Source: Symbiodinium natans (Eukaryota > Sar > Dinophyceae > Suessiales > Symbiodiniaceae). Taken from it: a DNA stretch of 64,000 bases. Positions 25,601-34,378 of the stretch are shown here, in pieces. Location of the stretch: the NCBI GenBank assembly GCA_905221605.1, contig CAJNDS010000202.1, positions 184,001 through 248,000 of the forward strand, in the 5' to 3' direction. Made by a program: the position numbers and the translations under genes. Position 1 is the first letter of the stretch. Each line of letters starts with the position of its first letter. The notes beneath the pieces are model-generated. The model had not been told where the DNA came from, did not search any database, and saw only the letters and a program-made list of their open reading frames with translations.

Positions 25601-27607
25601 ACTCATGAGACTAGCTGACTGCAGTTTCGCACTGTCAGCTTCGGGAGGTGGTTGGGTCTTAGGAGGCGGATCTAACCCTAAACCCTGAACCCTAATATCC
25701 TAGACCCGAAACCCTTTGCAGTCTTCAACAACCATGCCCACGGTGCGAGTAGTCAATTCTTTGCAGGCAGCCGATGACGAACGTCGCAGTCTTTCCAGTA
25801 CCTCACAACTTGTTGTGAACCCTTCAGCAAGGGCTCAGGAGGATGCTGGTCGGAGTTCAGAGTCCGACCAAGAGTGTGCCCTCTCATAGGGAAGAACAAT
25901 CCGAGCTACACAGATCTTCCTAGCACTGTGCTAGACTCCAGTTCCAAAGAATCCGATTGAGTTGTTTCATACTTGCATTGCTTCGTAAAGGACGTGGAGT
26001 GTCCATAAAGCTCGTAGCCAGAAGCCGAGATCTCAAGCAAGCTCCTTGTACTGGAGCCACCATGAGCTGCATGCTTGCTAACGATGCAAGTTATTGAAGA
26101 TATTGAGGGGATTGCGCATGAGGCATATCATATCTCACAGACAACACCAAGTATCCGGCATATGTGCATCTTGGCACACCCATCCAGCGTTTCTTTCAAC
26201 TCCGAAAAGCCCGGCCTGACTGTGCTTGCCCGATGGTGTCACGCCCGTCCAGAATTGGCTTGATGCCACGCTGCCTTAAACGGAGAACGCGGATCTTCAC
26301 ATGCAAGGGTAGTTACATGGCCCTTAAACGGGTGCCCCTTATATACCCCTTGCATACATCAGAACCCGTTAAAGGAGGTTAGGGACCACATATTTACAGC
26401 CCCTGCAACTACCCTCGGACCACACAAGAACTCGCGAGCCTGGGGCTGCATGTGAAGCAGCGACGGGCACAAAGACCCAGCAGGAAACACGCAAGGCAAG
26501 GTTTGGGATGTTCCCCCTTAATCGGGATTGTAGTACCCCCGATTATAAAGGGATGGAGTATAAGAGGGTACATCCCAAGGCAAGGTGTATATCTCACGGT
26601 CCGAAGCCTCTTTTCGTAAGTGGAATGACAATGGAGGCATGTGGGAAGTGAGCTAGAGCATCATCACTCGGCTGGGCCATCGGTTGCGCTCCTCGAAAAT
26701 TGGTCGGACTGTCTCGGCACATGTGAAATCTTGCCTGGAACGAAGAAGCCTTAAGTCTCAATGCAGGCCTTCATGATGCCAGGGTCTAGGCACTCAAGGG
26801 TCTAGGCACTCAGGGCCTAGCCGAGCACATGGTTGCACGGTTCTTCTGGAGGCAGGGCCTTCTGCTTTCGCTCCACCACGTGAGCCCTGCAGCCCGAAAC
26901 CCTCGTCCCCCGAAGCCGTATACACCATTTTCAAGGAGGAGCTCTCCGGCGGGCCTGTAAATACCTGAGCCTTAAACTCTCAATCCTGAACCCTAAACCA
27001 TCCACAGCCGGCACCCATGGTCTAAGAGGCGCTTTTTGCCCCTTTCGAACCAGAATGAAACACGCTTCAATCATGTCAATCTTATCGATGGTCCCCCGGG
27101 ATGTAAACAAACCAGCTGAAAATCAATCCGCAAGGAGACGAACAAGCCAAGGGGCTGGATGGCGCTAGGCTTCTCGAAGCCGTAAGAATAGATGCCTCCA
27201 GGTAGTTAAAGGGTTCAGGGCGGGTCTACTTGGCAGGATAGGTATTTGGGAAAGGACATTCTGTTCCGGACCGCATAGATTTTGGGGCAGACAAGTATGG
27301 CGACGCATGGCTAGCTACGTTTTTTTTGTGAGCACACGGCCCACAGAAGGCCCACATCGAACGCCGCGCTGAGTACTAGAGGGAGCACAGTACATTTAAT
27401 AAGAAGATACCTCATCTATATTGCGGGTTCTTACTGTGAAGTAAGGCCTCTTGATACCCCAAACCCTAGACCCTAAACCCCAAACCCTAAACCAAGGGAT
27501 ATTGGGGGCTCTTCAGTTGGGCACCGGTTTTCCGGGATGCTCCTGCCAGGCCTCGCAACAGGTTCTCCTCCAGGTCGTAGTCATCGAACGACTCGAACAC
27601 CGGATAC
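13672..27607 (-). CDS. EIF4A: eIF4A-type DEAD-box RNA helicase, 27 exons, N-terminus missing
   Basis: ATP-dependent RNA helicase of the eIF4A family, which unwinds mRNA 5' leaders for ribosome loading in the cytoplasm. I assembled 27 exons; their 1132 nt join in one frame (one split-codon base, 376 codons, TGA stop), against about 390-410 residues for the family, so only a short N-terminal exon is missing. All helicase motifs are present in order: Q motif (GFEKPSAIQ), motif I (AQSGTGKT), Ia (APTREL), GG (IGGT), Ib (VGTPGR), II (DEAD, split between two exons), III (SAT), V (ARGID), VI ([10 protein letters not shown]), ending [20 protein letters not shown] favours eIF4A over eIF4A3. All 26 introns start with GC (23) or GA (3) and end AG before a G. 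Introns average about 490 bp and hold telomere-like repeats and palindromic elements. Identity is very secure. The initiator exon was not found upstream of 27.6 kb. Confidence 0.96.
14089..14209. mobile_element. Palindromic element, family 3
   Basis: Shares ends and internal GGGTTGGTGA block with 31692-31804. Confidence 0.78.
14236..14343 (-). repeat. Variant telomere-like array
   Basis: Alternating CCCTAAAG and CCTATAAA units, a higher-order variant of the CCCTAAA repeat, ending in a C(17)A(15) tract. In the last eIF4A intron. Confidence 0.85.
14397..14442 (-). CDS. EIF4A: eIF4A exon z
   Basis: Encodes [17 protein letters not shown] donor. Confidence 0.94.
14510..14605 (+). repeat. AAT/AAC-type microsatellite
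   Basis: ATAATAATACTAATAATAAC pattern inside the last eIF4A introns. Confidence 0.93.
14989..15090 (-). repeat. Telomere-like array in eIF4A intron
   Basis: CCCTAAA with interspersed CCCCTAA and CCCCTAAA units. Confidence 0.9.
15111..15153 (-). CDS. EIF4A: eIF4A exon y
   Basis: Encodes [15 protein letters not shown] donor. Confidence 0.94.
15778..15835 (-). CDS. EIF4A: eIF4A exon x, motif VI
   Basis: Encodes [19 protein letters not shown] with the arginine fingers of motif VI. GC donor. Confidence 0.96.
16337..16366 (-). CDS. EIF4A: eIF4A exon w
   Basis: Encodes [12 protein letters not shown] donor. Confidence 0.94.
16524..16556 (-). CDS. EIF4A: eIF4A exon v, motif V
   Basis: 33 nt encoding [13 protein letters not shown] donor; the following intron is only 157 bp, the shortest in the gene. 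Confidence 0.95.
17207..17247 (-). CDS. EIF4A: eIF4A exon u
   Basis: Encodes [15 protein letters not shown] donor. Confidence 0.94.
17657..17701 (-). CDS. EIF4A: eIF4A exon t
   Basis: Encodes [16 protein letters not shown] donor. Confidence 0.94.
18021..18069 (-). CDS. EIF4A: eIF4A exon s
   Basis: Encodes [18 protein letters not shown] donor splits the following Cys codon. Confidence 0.93.
18432..18549. mobile_element. Palindromic element, family 4 (TTAAGAACCCC ends)
   Basis: Ends TACTTTTTGTTTAAGAACCCC and its complement. In an eIF4A intron. Copies 32802-32908 and 59853-60033. Confidence 0.8.
18578..18607 (-). CDS. EIF4A: eIF4A exon r, motif IV region
   Basis: Encodes [12 protein letters not shown] donor. 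Confidence 0.93.
18979..19087. mobile_element. Palindromic element, family 2 (TCCATGTACC ends)
   Basis: About 105 bp; GGATCCATGTACC and the inner segment AGTATATACTTGGGCC recur inverted. In an eIF4A intron. Second copy 51788-51892. Confidence 0.82.
19124..19184 (-). CDS. EIF4A: eIF4A exon q
   Basis: Encodes [20 protein letters not shown], the longest exon found (61 nt). GC donor. Confidence 0.95.
19442..19488 (-). CDS. EIF4A: eIF4A exon p
   Basis: Encodes [15 protein letters not shown], the interdomain linker. GC donor. Confidence 0.95.
19888..19938 (-). CDS. EIF4A: eIF4A exon o
   Basis: Encodes [19 protein letters not shown] donor. Confidence 0.94.
20501..20587 (+). repeat. Telomere-like array in eIF4A intron
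   Basis: About 12 TTTAGGG units between exons n and o. Confidence 0.95.
20776..20814 (-). CDS. EIF4A: eIF4A exon n, motif III
   Basis: Encodes [13 protein letters not shown] with the SAT motif. GA donor. Confidence 0.94.
21380..21424 (-). CDS. EIF4A: eIF4A exon m
   Basis: Encodes [15 protein letters not shown], exactly 15 codons. GC donor. Confidence 0.94.
21674..21703 (-). CDS. EIF4A: eIF4A exon l, AD of the DEAD box
   Basis: Encodes [10 protein letters not shown]. Followed by a GA donor. Confidence 0.92.
22412..22457 (-). CDS. EIF4A: eIF4A exon k, DE of the DEAD box
   Basis: Encodes [15 protein letters not shown]; the DEAD box is cut between E and A by a 708-bp intron with a GC donor. 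Confidence 0.93.
22825..22852 (-). CDS. EIF4A: eIF4A exon j
   Basis: 28 nt; completes GR of motif Ib and encodes [10 protein letters not shown] donor. Confidence 0.9.
23334..23356 (-). CDS. EIF4A: eIF4A exon i, 23-nt microexon
   Basis: Encodes HLVVGTP, first half of motif Ib (TPGR). Second smallest internal exon phase-locked to both neighbours. GC donor. Confidence 0.9.
23589..23640 (-). CDS. EIF4A: eIF4A exon h, GG motif
   Basis: Encodes [18 protein letters not shown] donor. Confidence 0.95.
23969..24017 (-). CDS. EIF4A: eIF4A exon g
   Basis: Encodes [16 protein letters not shown], matching the ALGDY region of the family. GC donor. Confidence 0.93.
24729..24752 (-). CDS. EIF4A: eIF4A exon f, 24-nt microexon
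   Basis: Exactly eight codons, ELANQIYK, completing motif Ia. GC donor. Confidence 0.9.
25345..25375 (-). CDS. EIF4A: eIF4A exon e, motif Ia
   Basis: 31 nt encoding [12 protein letters not shown] donor directly after the Arg codon. Confidence 0.92.
25747..25801 (-). CDS. EIF4A: eIF4A exon d, Walker A
   Basis: Encodes [19 protein letters not shown], holding the P-loop Lys and Thr. GC donor. Confidence 0.95.
26216..26274 (-). CDS. EIF4A: eIF4A exon c, start of Walker A
   Basis: Encodes [19 protein letters not shown]. Motif I continues in the next exon (AQS-GTGKT). GC donor. Confidence 0.93.
26302..26417. mobile_element. Palindromic element, family 9 (GTACATGG/GGTAGTT ends)
   Basis: GGGTAGTTACATGGCCCTTA, internal AAAGGAGGTTAGG and closing AACTACCC shared with 31424-31541. 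Confidence 0.7.
26496..26586. mobile_element. Palindromic element, family 7 (GGGATGTTCCC ends)
   Basis: GCAAGGTTTGGGATGTTCCC and complement. In an eIF4A intron. Copies 34107-34232 and 40565-40657. Confidence 0.7.
27156..27195 (-). CDS. EIF4A: eIF4A exon b, Q motif
   Basis: Encodes [13 protein letters not shown]. 40 nt. GC donor splits the second Gln codon. Confidence 0.93.
27552..27607 (-). CDS. EIF4A: eIF4A exon a (first one found)
   Basis: Encodes [19 protein letters not shown], the segment just before the Q motif. Starts after ctcag with the last base of a split codon and ends before a GC donor. An upstream exon carrying the start must exist. Confidence 0.9.
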
Positions 27608-28110
27608 CTGAGCACCAGGCAAAGCTCATGTAATACTGGAGCCAAGGATAGGCAATACTGTTCCTCTTGCAACGTCTATAATATATATATAATATAATAT
27701 ACAGAGAACGAGTATGACAAGTACACCACAATACCTCGGCTGAAATGGTGCTCCTAGATTTTCATTGGGAGGCTTGCGGCTCAGATTGCGAGCTCCCTGA
27801 AAACTGGGGCTAAAGGTTCAGGAACTTGAGACAAGTTTCCATAGTACGGATGCACAAGAGAAAGTAAGACTTTTTCCTTATTATGGGTAACTTTGAAGGC
27901 AATTTCCTGAGCATGAACCCCCCCCCCTGAAATGGTAATCAGTCCCCCTGCAAAAACAGCTTTGTGGAAGCTGGCCCCTCCGTAGGCGGGGGGGGGGCGG
28001 GGGGGTGTTCTCAAGTCGCAGTCGTCGCCTTCATTGTGAAATATCTTGCTGGTTCGCACAATCATCCCCTGAAGCCTTTGTCATAAAGGGATAAGGGGTA
28101 CTCAATTTCC

Positions 28111-28431
28111 TTGTTCCCCATAGTAGGAGACATCATAAGAAATGGAAACCTGCAGTCTTGGTTGGAAGATGTCTGCTTTACAGGGCAACTGTGGCAAGCA
28201 CGGCTGTCAATTCGGGAGATTGTGAAGCTGACCTGCCAGATCCGCAATGCACCGACTCCTTTTCCACGCGAGGTGGCGGAAGACATGATATGTCTGATAT
28301 GTGAATTCTATGGATCATACTTAGACGCACAGCCCAAGGCACTCCTCCGCCCCAGTCACCGTCACTCCCTCAGACGACATGGCTCCTCAGCCCGTGTCGC
28401 AGCTTCCCTAAACCCCAATTGTCAAGCCTAA
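28111..28431 (+). CDS. Open reading frame of unknown function
   Basis: 107 codons from an ATG to TAA. The middle part has balanced charged and hydrophobic residues (QSWLEDVCFTGQLWQ, REVAEDMICLICEFY) and looks more like protein than the surrounding ORFs. No recognised domain, no splice support, opposite strand to all confident genes. Could be a retroposed fragment or chance. Confidence 0.25.
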   Translation: MFPIVGDIIRNGNLQSWLEDVCFTGQLWQARLSIREIVKLTCQIRNAPTPFPREVAEDMICLICEFYGSYLDAQPKALLRPSHRHSLRRHGSSARVAASLNPNCQA

Positions 28432-30896
28432 GCCCTCTTGCTTCCGGGCTGCCTAAACTGCTAAACCGTAGACTGGAACCCATGATTCGGGGTGCAGGTT
28501 GAGGGATTTAGGGGGTGGATATTCAGGGGTGTAGGGTTTAGGATTGATTCATCCTTCCAGATGCGTTGTGCAACTGAAGGGCACGAGAAGCTCGATATTC
28601 TTCCTTTACAACGATGAGTTCGCAGCGTGCTTGCTCGACATATCAACATGCTGTTGCTCACTTGGCCACACTTTCGTAAAGCACTCAACCCCACAAATGA
28701 GAAAAGCAACTACAGCACACTCACCATCAGTTTTCTTGCGGTGAGCGCTTTCGCCTGAAAGGCTTGTCTAACCTTCGTGCCGAAAAGGTGTGCAATGTGC
28801 CGCGTCGCTTTCTTCAACACAAACACAAGCACAAACGAAATGGCAGTCAGAGTTCACAAGCGCATGCAGTGAATGCATGCGAGCATGTCTCGGGTTGTTT
28901 TAAAACAAAAACAACTAGACAAGTCTGGACACAGGCTTCCATGTCGACGAAGCAGGTCTAGGGCTCAGGCTCGTGAGTTCATGTCAGGTGAGAAGGCCGA
29001 CATATATGGGCTAGAAACCCTAAACCCTAAACTAAACCCAAAAACTAAGTTAGAGTGGGCAGCATTCATACACGCAGTAATAGGGATGCCCCCGTTCAAT
29101 CGAAACCTTCAGCTCTCCACACTTTACTCCCAGAATTGCCCAACGCGCGGATTTCAGGAGATCTACCTTCAAGATGTTTCCGGGTTTAGGGTTTAGGGGT
29201 TAGGGTCGGTCCTCGAAAGACCCAAAGCTCTTAATCCAAGGCTCTGACGAGGCTGACGTCGACGAACACCCCCTCTCACTTTCCCTGAACGCTTGGAATG
29301 GCTCACTGTGGCGGGGCCGGCGATGCAACCGTCGGATCTCATGTCTCAGGCAACCCTCCTATCATGCTTCACTCGTGTGGTGCCCAGCATCAGAGCAACA
29401 GACCTGGCTGCACGCCCTCAAAGATCCGTAATCTGGCAACTCCAGGGTCTTCAGAGAAAAAGCCTTGCAGCAGCTTCCTAGAGCTACAGAGGTCGCAAAG
29501 AGCTCACAACTCCTTCAAAGAAAGCTCGTGGCACACACAGGCTTTGGGGTTTTGCGTGAGGTTGTGGGTGTTATTAACAACGGCCTCAGCAAAATGGGAT
29601 GAAATGCCCTGCCGTGCGCTGGAGTGTTGCAAGAAAGCGGCACACGGCCCAAGCAGAAGGATGTGGTGATGTGGCCCATCTTGCTTTCCACAAGCTCCAA
29701 GAAACTGGGGACCGAACCGTGGCTTTTTTGGGCAACTGAGCGTACTAGAGACCCCACCCCTAGACCCTGAACCCTAAAGTCTGACATTCTGGAGTCAACT
29801 CCGAGATGAGGATGGAGGCCACTAAGGCCAGGACGCACTCCTTGAGGTTTGTGCCAGGTATCGCTGTTTGCACCGTGAGCCGGAGCCTCCTTAGTTTGGG
29901 AGAGTTTCTGGAGGGGAGCCGAAAGCATAAGAGCCTTGCACCTGCTCATTAAACGGCTTATACAAGCAGAAGCTACCCACCTGAAATTGTCCTTCACTTG
30001 ATTTAGGGCCTAGGTTTCCGGGTTTTTTCCGCAGAAGGACAAAAGAGGGTCAAGCATGAGGCTAGAGGTAGGCAATGCTGCAACGTGACAATGCAGAAGC
30101 TATGGGGTAACAGGGTGTCCTGTGGGTTCTATCGCTCTTGGCTTTGAAAGGTGAGGCTTTCAATTGTAGACTCAAGCAGTGTGGGGGCGCGGTCTATTCC
30201 GTTCCGGTGCTCTACATGATGGACCGGCCTTAAAGACAATCAGCACATGGAGGAAAGCAATCAGCATTGAGGAATCAAAGCTCTAGCTGTCTTGGTGGGA
30301 TAGTCACGAGTCACGGTGGTGTTGCGGCAAGCCCCCACCACAGCAACTCACTTGCACTGACCTTCTCTCTCGTGTCAGTAAGATTCCTAGGACATCGTTG
30401 CGCACAAGCCTTTAGTGCAAACTGTGGGGGTGAATGTGAGACTTGCCCTTTAAACCCTCCGAAAAAACTTTCCTGAATATAATCCTCGTGATCCCAAGGA
30501 AGGAAACATGACACACTCCCAGAGCCTACAGAGAGAAGCAGCTACCCAAACTTGTGCCTGGGTTTCATACCCACAAGCGTCAGAAGACTGGCATCCCTAA
30601 CAACCTCGGAATCAAAATGGCTCCCCTAGTATCGGGTAGTACGTTGCACAAACAACCTAGGACCCGGGAGTCCCCAGGAAAGGAACACGAGCCGCAGCAC
30701 CTACTCAGAACGCAGAACTTCCGAAGACCCGCTAAGGAAGGGACATACTAAGAAGTAGTACATCAAATACATTCCTACATGCTAGACCCTAAAACCCTAA
30801 ACCCGGGGTACAGCTGCCTAAGCTGAGGTATCTGAGGTGGATGCCCCTGCAGTGCTGCGGGCACGCGGTTGAGACCTGGGTGGCTAAATTGCCCAC

Positions 30897-30985
30897 TTAG
30901 AGGTTCAAGGTACTTATAAACCACAATTATAGCCGTACTTATAAGCCCCCTATAATATAAGTCCTCTAAATAGGTTACAACGAGA
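30897..30985. mobile_element. Palindromic element, family 5, short
   Basis: AGAGGTTCAAGGTACTTATA end and shared ATTATA core; shorter than other copies. Confidence 0.55.
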
Positions 30986-31423
30986 AAAACTTCAAACCCC
31001 ATAGCCCGGCTAAGCCCTAACTTCCGCTCTTCAGCTGGTCAGTTTTTGTTTTTTTGGGTTTAGGGTGTAGGGTTTTATAAGGTTTAGGGTTTAGGGTTTT
31101 TTTGCCACCCGACAAGCAGACAAGCCGCGTTTAGGGTTTGGGGGGGGGGGGGGGTGCCCTTTTGGAGGCAACTTCCATCCGCAAAGATGTATAGCACTTC
31201 AGTTCAAGGCCAAAGAAACTCAGAACTTCCGTAAAGCACCATTTTAATCAAGAAATGCTCCTGAAACTAGACTTGGAATCTTTAGTATATTTCAGGGGGT
31301 TTTTGAAGTTGTAGATAGTTGTCATGCTCGTTTTCAGTAAATGCTTCTATTTGTTGTGCACCTTTGTTCATTGCTTTTCTCTTGTTGTGAATGGACCCCC
31401 CATCTTCAGACTAGAGCGTTTAT

Positions 31424-31541
31424 TTAGGGGTAGGTACATGGTCCCTTACAGTAGTAGAGGCCCGTAAACAGGGGACCCCTTATGTACCCCCTTTCAAGGA
31501 GGTTAGGCACCATACTAAGGGCCCATGAAACTACCCCCAGG
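31424..31541. mobile_element. Palindromic element, family 9
   Basis: GGGTAGGTACATGGTCCCTTA, CAAGGAGGTTAGGCACCATA and AACTACCCC in the same order as 26302-26417. Confidence 0.7.
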
Positions 31542-31691
31542 GTTTAAGAGGGAGAGGGCCTCGGGATTTTGGGTCTTCGGGTTGTACGCTGTAGGGTCAA
31601 TCATTGCGATACTTCAGGGCTGTCAGCCTACATCCGAGACTGTTTTTTGTCCAGGATCCTCTGCAGACGCCTCGTCTCTAGAACCTCCTAG

Positions 31692-31804
31692 GCTTGGTAG
31701 CCCAGTACCACATTATAATGAGGGCGCCCTTTTTTGGGTTGGTGATTTTATAAGGGAACCCCATAACCAAAAAAAGGGTAAAGGGTACCACTGGGCTACC
31801 AAGT
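31692..31804. mobile_element. Palindromic element, family 3
   Basis: Best-preserved copy, with CTTGGTAGCCCAGTACC matched by GGTACCACTGGGCTACCAAG. Confidence 0.8.
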
Positions 31805-32801
31805 AGACCCGATTTTCTACGATGCCCATAGCAATTCCTCACATTGTTGCGCATTGAGGGTGGACAATGTGCGGTGTGAAAACTGGAGAGGTTTCAGGCA
31901 GGGTTTTATACTGTGGTGGGGGTAGGCTTTGCCTTGTGGCTTCAGCGTTTGGGGAGTTTAGGGCTTCATCCCTCGATCCCCTCACGCATCGCAAACCCTG
32001 CAGGTTCTGTGCCGCAAACCCGTCCGAAGCTGGGAGTAAACTTAGCGCCGGGCATCGCCTGGCCTGCATTAACCTCGCACGCCGCCTGGGCCCAGCATGA
32101 GGTGTTCGGGGTCTAGCGCTGAGGGCTTTCCATCGGAAATCGGCTCTTGTACTGTGTATCTTGTGCTTCTCCTGCGGCAAGGCTTCTGTTTCACCTCCTT
32201 GTGCTATCGCACCTATTTAAGAAGTGTAGGCAGACAACGGTTGTTCCTGAAATTAGTCCCAACACGGTTTCGAAAGTGCAAACTCAAGTTCGAAGCAACC
32301 TTCGGTCTTATTCCTGGCAGCTAGCTTGCTGCAGAGGAACGTTTAATGTAGTTGCCATAAGGTAATCGCACTAAACGGAGCTTTCTCTTTGAAACATCAG
32401 TGGCCTGACGGCTCCCAGGAAGCCCTCTGCCCCAAATGTTTCATATTGGGCCCTGCGTTTGGTGCGACGTTCACTTGGCTACTCGCCAGCAAAAGGAGGG
32501 GTGCGAGAGGGTCCATGGTTCTTGCGATCCTGCTATGTGCTATGCATCAGAGTGTCGAAGACATTGCTTTGGGCAAATTGCCCTTCAAGAACCCGAATCT
32601 CAGTATTGATGTGGGGGCGCGTCTGCCAGATTCCGCAGTTGTCCCCCAGCATTCCTACACAAAAACTCGATGCCATAGCACTGCGCTCGCATCTGCACCA
32701 CCTGAACCATCACAAATACCTCGGCCGACCTCCTCATATTTCTAAAAAGCCTGCGCAGAATGCGGACTCCCAACCCCAGGCCTCAAACTCTAAGCAACCC
32801 T

Positions 32802-32908
32802 AAAGTACTGTTTGCTTAAGAACCCCCGAGAAGATTAAAGATAATGATCCCCATATTGCGCGTAGCAGTTTCTGCTGTTTGGGGGTTCTTAAGCAAATAG
32901 CGGTAAAG
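32802..32908. mobile_element. Palindromic element, family 4
   Basis: Ends GCTTAAGAACCCCC and complement, internal ATGATCCCCATATTG shared with the other copies. Confidence 0.8.
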
Positions 32909-33882
32909 CCACCGTGACCCTAAACCCCTCCCCTAAACCCTAGAGCCTAGACCCCAAACCCTAAATCCTAAACCCTAGACCCTAAACCCAGAGCCAGCCT
33001 TGCCAGCATCACGCGCACGGCCGCCTGTGGGAGTCAAGGCGGTTGAGGGTCGTTTGTGGTTGTCTTTGGGGCTTAGGGATGTGAGGCCTACGCTCAGTTG
33101 AAGGATCTTTCCTTAAATCCACCCTTCTTGCTCCAGGGGTTAGGGTTCTGAAATGCCCCTAAACCCTAAACCCTGCGCTCAGAAGGATCCATTTTTTTAA
33201 TACCAACAAGGGGGATCCCGGGTAGTAGTGTAAGACAATCCCTCCCCCTTAGCTGCACTCTTACCTCGCTGCCAGGGACACGCAGAGCTGACATGAACGA
33301 TTTTTTCGGACCGCGGCGGGGCGCAATTCTCGGGCCGCCTGACTGGATTGGACGCTGCAGGCAGTTCAAGCAACCTTGAAACAGCGACATGGCCTGACTT
33401 TGAATATGGGATTTGGGGGGCAAGTCTTGCCATACCGAGCTGCTACTTACTTTGCCTGCAGCAGCCAATGGCGCCACTAGGATTGTGATCTGACTTGGCA
33501 CAACCACAAGGGTGTGCGCGAATCGTTGATCAAGGAGACTCAGCTAAAGCCGTGCGGTGTCTGGCGAAGCATCAGCACTTGCTTGACACGCACAGGCGTA
33601 GGCAACAAGTGAGCCTCAGACTAAAACAAATTTGCACAAACATAATTACTAACGACAAGATGCTGCCTATCGTTTCTTCGCTGGGGTCGTCCTACATTCA
33701 TACACACAAAAAATATGTGATTTCAACAGGTATAGTTCCAACAGGTGCAAGATGTTTGGACTGCGTGGCATGTTGCGCGCAAGGTCCCTGGCTTCAATTG
33801 CCACAAAATCAATCCGTCAGGTGCCCTTCGGTGTCCGGAATGCTCATCATGGCACTCTCGGTGTCCGCAACACTCCTAGGAT

Positions 33883-33990
33883 GGCCCTTTAAAACCTCTT
33901 AAAACATATGCTCGTGACATATGATCCTCCTAGGACGGCCGTGTAAACCCTCTTAAAACATATGTTCCTGAAATATGATCCTCTTAAGCC
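33883..33990 (+). repeat. Tandem repeat, about 52 bp x2
   Basis: CTCTTAAAACATATG and ATATGATCCTC recur with the same spacing and about 85% similarity by eye. Confidence 0.75.
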
Positions 33991-34106
33991 CAAGAAGGGA
34001 AAATATGTTAAAACGTCCCAAGAGCCTACCGAGGCTCATGGCATCTTCAGCTTGGGAAGCACTTGACCTCCGGTTGCCACGGCGCACGGGGGCTTTGTCG
34101 CGTGAG

Positions 34107-34232
34107 CCTTGGGATGTTCTCCCTTATACTAACAGCTCCTTAATAGGGATTCTAATAGTACTATAATCCTTATTAAGGACTGTTGCTACTGTTACTAGAA
34201 GGGTTTAGGGTTTAGGGTTTAGAACATCCCAA
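34107..34232. mobile_element. Palindromic element, family 7, with telomere-like insertion
   Basis: Ends GGGATGTTCT and AGAACATCCC; a TTTAGGG run sits inside one arm. Immediately downstream of the second TPR-Hint exon. Confidence 0.7.
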
Positions 34233-34239
34233 CAGGAGC

Positions 34240-34378
34240 CTTTCATCAGGATGGCGGATGGGCGCAGGAAGGCGGCAACGGGCAAGTCTGGCTTGAAGCT
34301 GATTTTCAGCACCATGCTGGGCTCATTCTTCCACTCCACCGATGTGAGCGTGGTGCGCGTGCCATCTGCCAGAATGAC
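34240..34378 (-). CDS. TPR-Hint gene, second exon
   Basis: 46 codons plus one base after an AG|G acceptor, in phase with the upstream Hint frame. Reads VILADGTRTTLTSVEWKN and ISFKPDLPVAAFLRPSAILM, the expected continuation of the Hint-like domain. GC donor at 34239-34238. Confidence 0.82.

Larger units (their letters stand above)
27608..34106. other. Region upstream of eIF4A with no firm gene
   Basis: Must contain the eIF4A start exon and promoter and perhaps the last exon(s) of the TPR-Hint gene. I see scattered telomere-like repeats, palindromic elements (30897-30985, 31424-31541, 31692-31804, 32802-32908) and no conserved peptide I can place. A minus-strand piece near 32.56-32.65 kb (RPHINTEIRVLEGQFAQ) looks protein-like but lacks splice support. 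Confidence 0.5.
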
